The position numbers and the translations under genes were made by a program. Positions 60,480-64,000 of a stretch of DNA of 64,000 nt are shown one piece after another. Position 1 is the stretch's first letter. Every line of letters begins with the position of its first letter. This DNA comes from Streptomyces xinghaiensis S187 (GTDB lineage Bacteria > Actinomycetota > Actinomycetes > Streptomycetales > Streptomycetaceae). Where the stretch lies: the NCBI RefSeq assembly GCF_000220705.2, contig NZ_CP023202.1:5300501-5364500 (forward strand), in the 5' to 3' direction. Below the pieces are notes generated by a model, which saw only the letters and a list, made by a program, of their open reading frames with translations, had not been told where the DNA came from and did no database searches.

Positions 60480-61520
60480 TCAGTTCGGCCAGACCTGGGC
60501 CTTGAGATAGCTCTTCTCGACCGTCACCGGCTCCTCGCCGTAGTGCGCGATCTGAAGTTTGATCTTGCGGTCCTTGCGCGCCTTGCCCGAGAAGGGGAAG
60601 GCGAGGAAGGTGCTCCCGGCGGTGCCGGGCGTCTCACCGATCGGATGATGCTGCACGGTGTCGCCGGAGGCGTCGTCCTCGACGATGCGGGCCTGGAGCT
60701 CGCGGCCCGGGGTGAGGCCGCGGACCCGTATCGAGGCCACGCCGTTGTACTGGCAGTTGGTCGCGAACGTGCGGCCGCCCGCGGCGTGGTGCTTGAGCGG
60801 GTCCGACCACTCCTGGTCCCAGGCCACCGAGTACCAGGTTCCGGGAACCATGGTGAATTCCTTGTGCATACCGAGACTGAGGTAGAGCGGCACGTCGTCC
60901 TCCGGGGCGGTGTTGTCCTGACCGGGCGGGCGTGAGAGCAGGGCTTTCACGCGGGACCGGAAACTGCTCATGGTGAAGCCGCGCGGATCGACCTTTCCCG
61001 GCTGCCACTCCAGGTGCCCGATGACGGAGCGTTCGTTCCAGCCGTGCGCGCGGCAGATGGCGGCGGCCCAGCGGGCCGCGGCGTCGAGCTGGGGTTCGGG
61101 CCACGGGTCGCGGCCGTTGCCGAGGTTGATCAGCTCGATGCCGTAGAAGTAGCGGTTGCCGTCGGTGTTGGCCTCGTTGTCGGCCGGCAGGGCGCGCTCG
61201 TCGATGACGGCGCGCAGGACGTCGTCGTCACCCGAACCGGCGTGGTTCGCCCGGCCGTTGCCCACCATGTAGAGCGTGCCGTTCTTGGCGCCCACGGTGT
61301 GGCAGAGCGGCCCGGGCAGCGAACTGTGCCCGTTGTAGCAGAGGGCCACGGACGAGTCGGTGCCGGAGGTGACGGTGTGGTGGATCATCACGCCGTACAC
61401 CGGCCCCCAGGGACCCTTGTGGTTGCGGTTGTGGGTGCGCCAGCTCTTGTACTCGACGACCTTGCAGCCTTCGGCCTTGATCGCTGCGAGGAGCCGGCTC
61501 GCGGAGAGGGGTGTGGCCAT
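60480..61520 (-). CDS. N-acetylmuramoyl-L-alanine amidase (Amidase_2/PGRP type)
   Basis: Protein of 346 residues that cleaves the amide between muramic acid and L-Ala. The zinc-binding T7-lysozyme-like domain has GVMIHHTVTSG (~residue 45), NHAGSGDDD and GIELINLGNG, with the distal HLEWQPGKVDPRGF (~residue 170). Residues ~200-346 form a beta-rich domain of unknown type. No signal peptide is visible, as in some phage endolysins and tailocin-associated amidases. ATG 61520 with AAGGGA. Confidence 0.87.
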   Translation of the reverse strand: MATPLSASRLLAAIKAEGCKVVEYKSWRTHNRNHKGPWGPVYGVMIHHTVTSGTDSSVALCYNGHSSLPGPLCHTVGAKNGTLYMVGNGRANHAGSGDDDVLRAVIDERALPADNEANTDGNRYFYGIELINLGNGRDPWPEPQLDAAARWAAAICRAHGWNERSVIGHLEWQPGKVDPRGFTMSSFRSRVKALLSRPPGQDNTAPEDDVPLYLSLGMHKEFTMVPGTWYSVAWDQEWSDPLKHHAAGGRTFATNCQYNGVASIRVRGLTPGRELQARIVEDDASGDTVQHHPIGETPGTAGSTFLAFPFSGKARKDRKIKLQIAHYGEEPVTVEKSYLKAQVWPN

Positions 61521-61745
61521 GGGGCATCCCTTGGACTGCTGGATGGAAGAGGGCACGCCGTGGGGGCGGGACATGCCGGGAACAGAGAAGGTAGCCAACT
61601 ATCCGTAATATCAACGGACTTCGAGAGTCTCGGCGTGTTGGCTCAGTGGTGATGCCCGTGACGCGCCGGTGCGGAAACGCCCTCCGGGCAAAACGCCGGG
61701 AATTGGCCGGTAACGGGCCTTGACGCGGACCGCGGTGACCGGCCG

Positions 61746-62063
61746 TCACTCCGGCAGGCGCAGCCGGCCGACCGTCGTCAGGGGATGGCGGGTCGAGCTC
61801 TGCCGCACCTCCACCGTCAGCACCGGCGGTACGGGCAGATACGGCGTTCCGTCCGTGGTCACGGCTTCGGCCGCCGCCGGCTCCCCGCCCGGCGGCAGAG
61901 CCGCGAGGGCCCCGGCGAGCTGCGCGCGGACCGCGGGGGCCAGCGGGGAGGTGAGGACGGGGGTGTCGTCGCCGGGCAGGACCACCGCCAGGGCGTGCGG
62001 ATGCGTGCGGGAACCCGTCACCCCGGCGACCACCGCGTCACGGGTGTCGGAGTGCCACTGGTG
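61746..62063 (-). pseudogene. 3' fragment of an ATP-dependent DNA ligase-like gene
   Basis: The frame begins abruptly near 62063 and reads DTRDAVVAGVTGSRTHPHALAVVL, then PYLPVPPVLTVEVRQSSTRHPLTTVGRLR, resembling the C-terminal OB-domain end of actinobacterial ATP-dependent DNA ligases (normally 300+ residues). The 5' end is cut exactly where sequence related to an insertion element starts, so it was probably removed by that insertion or a linked deletion. Confidence 0.5.
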
Positions 62064-62146
62064 AAGTGTCGGTATTCGAGAGTTGCAGTATTCCGGGACT
62101 GGTGAGCTCGCATGTTCAGGTGTCGCGTATTCGCGGCTGAGCCCAG

Positions 62147-62586
62147 ATGGGACTCGCGCTGGCTGCCGAGTTATTCACGCAAGGGGTGACGCCGCCGCAG
62201 CTAGCACGGCGGTTGCGGGTCTCACGGAAGTCCGCCTATGCCTGGCATGCCCGCTGGCGAGAAGACGGCGTTGAGGGGCTGCGGTCCAAGGGGTCGTCCG
62301 GACGTCCGTCGCGGATGAAGCCCGAGTGCGGGCCTGGCTGCCGTCGGAACTGGAGAAGGGACCCGCCGCGCACGGCTGGACGGAGGATCAGCGCTGGACG
62401 CTGGCCCGGGTGGCCACCGTGATCGCCCGGCGCTTCCACGTGTGCTTCATCCAGGTCCAGACCTGGCGCATCCTGCGCGAGATGGGCTGGACGGTTCAGG
62501 TGCCGGTGCGGCGGGCTGCCGAACGCGACGAGGAGGCCGTGGCCACGTGGGTCAAGGAGACGTGGCCACGGGTGGAAAGACGGTGA
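62147..62586 (+). mobile_element. IS630-type transposase remnant
   Basis: The first frame (62147-~62315) encodes the winged-helix N-terminus LARRLRVSRKSAYAWHARWREDGVEGLRSKG. At about 62315 homology moves to the next frame, DEARVRAWLPSELEKGP through HVCFIQVQTWRILREMGW, ending at 62586. The DDE catalytic half that should follow is missing, leaving a frameshifted, truncated copy. It lies between the ligase fragment and the oxidoreductase gene. Confidence 0.75.
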
Positions 62587-62653
62587 GGGACCGGGACGCC
62601 TGGCTGTGGAGAGCTCGCGATCCTGAGCGGTTCCCTACATTGACGCGCGCGGG

Positions 62654-64000
62654 TCAGGTGCCGATCTCCCGGTGGACGCCGCCGGCAGCGGTGTTGACGC
62701 CCTCGGCGAGGGTGGGGTGAATGTGGATCGCTCGGGCGATGTCGCTGTAGGTGGCGCCGCAGGTCATGGCGATGACGGCTTCGTGGACGAGGTTGCCGCC
62801 GTCGGGTCCGGCGATGTGGCAGCCCAGGATGCGGTCGGTGGCGGCGTCGACGACGAATTTGATCAGGCCGCGGGTGTTGCCGATGGCGCGGGCCTTGACG
62901 ACTCCGGTGAAGTCCTGGCGGCCGATGAGGACGTCATATCCGGTGGCGCGGGCGGCGGGTTCGGTCAGGCCGACGGAGCCGACCTCGGGGTCGGTGAACA
63001 CCGCGTGCGGGACGACGCGTCCGGCGGTGGAGCGGTCCTGGCCGCGGTAGGTGGTGCGGTAGGCGATGTCGGCGTCGTCGCGGGCGGTGTGGGTGAACAT
63101 CGGCCCGCCGCGGATGTCGCCGAGCGCCCACACGCCCTCGGCCCCGGTGCGCAGCAGGTCGTCGACGGGCAGGAAGCCGCGGGCGTCGGGCTCAAGGCCG
63201 AGGTGTTCCAGGCCCAGGGTGTCGGTGTTGGGGGTGCGGCCGGTGGCGATGAGGAGGTGGCTGCCGGTGATCTCGCCGGTCTCGCTGCCCTGGCAGCCGG
63301 CCCGGATGTTGCCGGGGCGGCCGTCGACGGCGGTGCAGGTCGTTGCGGTGAGGACGGTGATGCCGTCAGTGGTGAAGCCGTCGGTGACGGCGGTGGAGAT
63401 GTCGGGGTCCTCGGAGGGCAGCAGGCGGTCCGCGCGCTGGATGAGGGTGACGCGGGAGCCGAAGCGGGCGAACATCTGGGCGAACTCGCAGCCGATGTAG
63501 CCGCCGCCCACCACGATCAGGTGCTCGGGCAGCTCGGTGAGGTCCAGCAGGGTGCGCGAGGTGTAGTACGGGGTGGCATCGAGGCCGTCGATCGGGGGGA
63601 TGGTGGTACGCAGACCGGTGACCAGGAAGATCTTGTCGGCCTCCAGGTCGGTGCCATCCACGCGCAGCCGCCTCGGTGCCGTGAAGCGTCCCTCGGCGGG
63701 GTAGAAGTCGAGCTGATCGGCCTTGCCGACCGTCTTGTAGGAGCCGGAGCGGATCGTGTCGACGATCCGGTTCTTGCGGGCGACGACCGCGGCGAGATCG
63801 ACGGTGGGGGTTGTGGTCGTCACGCCGAACTCGGCGGCGCGGCGCACCTGGTGGGCCACCGCGGCGGAGGCGATCATCGTCTTGGTGGGGATGCAGCCCC
63901 GGTTGAGGCAGGTGCCGCCGAGTTTCTCCTTCTCCACGAAGGCGACCCGGCCGTGCCGGGCGGCGCGCAGGGCCAGGGGCAGTCCGGCCATGCCGCCGCC
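62654..64000 (-). CDS. MerA-like FAD-dependent disulfide oxidoreductase (5' end beyond window)
   Basis: At least 448 residues are visible; the extreme N-terminus with the first FAD dinucleotide motif runs off the right edge (GGGMAG at the boundary). The redox-active pair is in GGTCLNRGCIPTKTM, NAD(P)H motif VVGGGYIGCEFAQMF, second FAD site GVWALGDIRGG, and C-terminal His-Glu in HIHPTLAEGV. It resembles mercuric reductase and the wider class I group, but no C-terminal CC is present, so mercury reduction is doubtful. Confidence 0.9.
   Translation of the reverse strand, partial: GGGMAGLPLALRAARHGRVAFVEKEKLGGTCLNRGCIPTKTMIASAAVAHQVRRAAEFGVTTTTPTVDLAAVVARKNRIVDTIRSGSYKTVGKADQLDFYPAEGRFTAPRRLRVDGTDLEADKIFLVTGLRTTIPPIDGLDATPYYTSRTLLDLTELPEHLIVVGGGYIGCEFAQMFARFGSRVTLIQRADRLLPSEDPDISTAVTDGFTTDGITVLTATTCTAVDGRPGNIRAGCQGSETGEITGSHLLIATGRTPNTDTLGLEHLGLEPDARGFLPVDDLLRTGAEGVWALGDIRGGPMFTHTARDDADIAYRTTYRGQDRSTAGRVVPHAVFTDPEVGSVGLTEPAARATGYDVLIGRQDFTGVVKARAIGNTRGLIKFVVDAATDRILGCHIAGPDGGNLVHEAVIAMTCGATYSDIARAIHIHPTLAEGVNTAAGGVHREIGT

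Noticed and set aside
62654..64000. Part of a mercury-resistance operon
   Set aside because: No merR, merT or merP lies in view and the C-terminal vicinal cysteines of mercuric reductase are missing.

Overview
The window is very GC-rich, with GTG/TTG starts, strong GGAGG-type ribosome binding sites, rare TTA codons and dense overlapping operons. The gene families (terD/TerC stress genes, homodimeric pyruvate dehydrogenase E1, DUF3052, FxLD lanthipeptide genes, bldA-type TTA codons) point to a Streptomyces chromosome. I recognise the gene order aceE, DUF3052, AhpE-like peroxiredoxin, terD, terD as Streptomyces core synteny.

Layout. 0-4 kb: the end of one FecE-type ATPase gene, a decayed methyltransferase behind a Zur/Fur-like box, then a complete metallophore-type ABC importer (permease, ATPase, lipoprotein). 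4-9.9 kb: DUF1023 hydrolase, TetR/MFS efflux pair with a dyad operator, secreted I36-type inhibitor, potassium-channel-like protein. 9.9-27.5 kb: aceE, DUF3052, peroxiredoxin, then a Ter stress island (two TerD, a TerC-like DUF475 membrane protein, TerA-like, Pro-tailed TerD, CitE-like lyase, a 947-residue PRTase-TRSP-StiP-PELOTA fusion, HAD phosphatase), followed by an O-methyltransferase, FmdB zinc ribbon, a membrane-anchored coiled-coil protein and a DUF4097-like lipoprotein. 27.7-30.4 kb: tRNA-Val(UAC) and a small accessory segment closed by an imperfect copy of the tRNA 3' end plus its terminator, possibly an old integration scar. 30.5-36 kb: MOSC protein, PLP aminotransferase, DGC zinc-binding protein with YwiC-like membrane protein, and a three-gene SCP2-like/hypothetical/trypsin-like operon.

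36.1-44.6 kb holds the most unusual system. A GTP cyclohydrolase II homologue carries Met119 where the canonical enzyme has Tyr, the substitution known from S. coelicolor SCO6655 to stop the reaction at the formamidopyrimidine FAPy. It sits beside a creatininase-family (ArfB-like) amidohydrolase, a RibD-type reductase, a PTPS/QueD homologue whose catalytic Cys/His/Asp and one zinc His are all replaced, an MDR dehydrogenase, a methyltransferase, a GT4 glycosyltransferase, a YbhN-like membrane protein and a CDP-alcohol phosphatidyltransferase. I infer a pathway from GTP through a pyrimidine intermediate to a glycosylated, methylated, perhaps lipid-anchored product. The product is unknown to me.

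44.7-54.9 kb is an FxLD-type class I lanthipeptide cluster: PIMT-like methyltransferase, LanC, full-length LanB, a 60-residue precursor with an Asp-Gly in a four-Cys core, small membrane protein, HATPase regulator, TTA-containing HTH-TPR regulator, APH-like kinase and an HTH-less TPR paralogue. 55-60 kb: LTA-synthase-like sulfatase, archease and RtcB RNA ligase, and a secreted Gly/His/Arg-rich repeat protein. 60.5-64 kb: amidase, a truncated DNA-ligase 3' fragment next to an IS630-type transposase remnant, and the start-truncated gene of a MerA-like flavin disulfide oxidoreductase running off the right edge.
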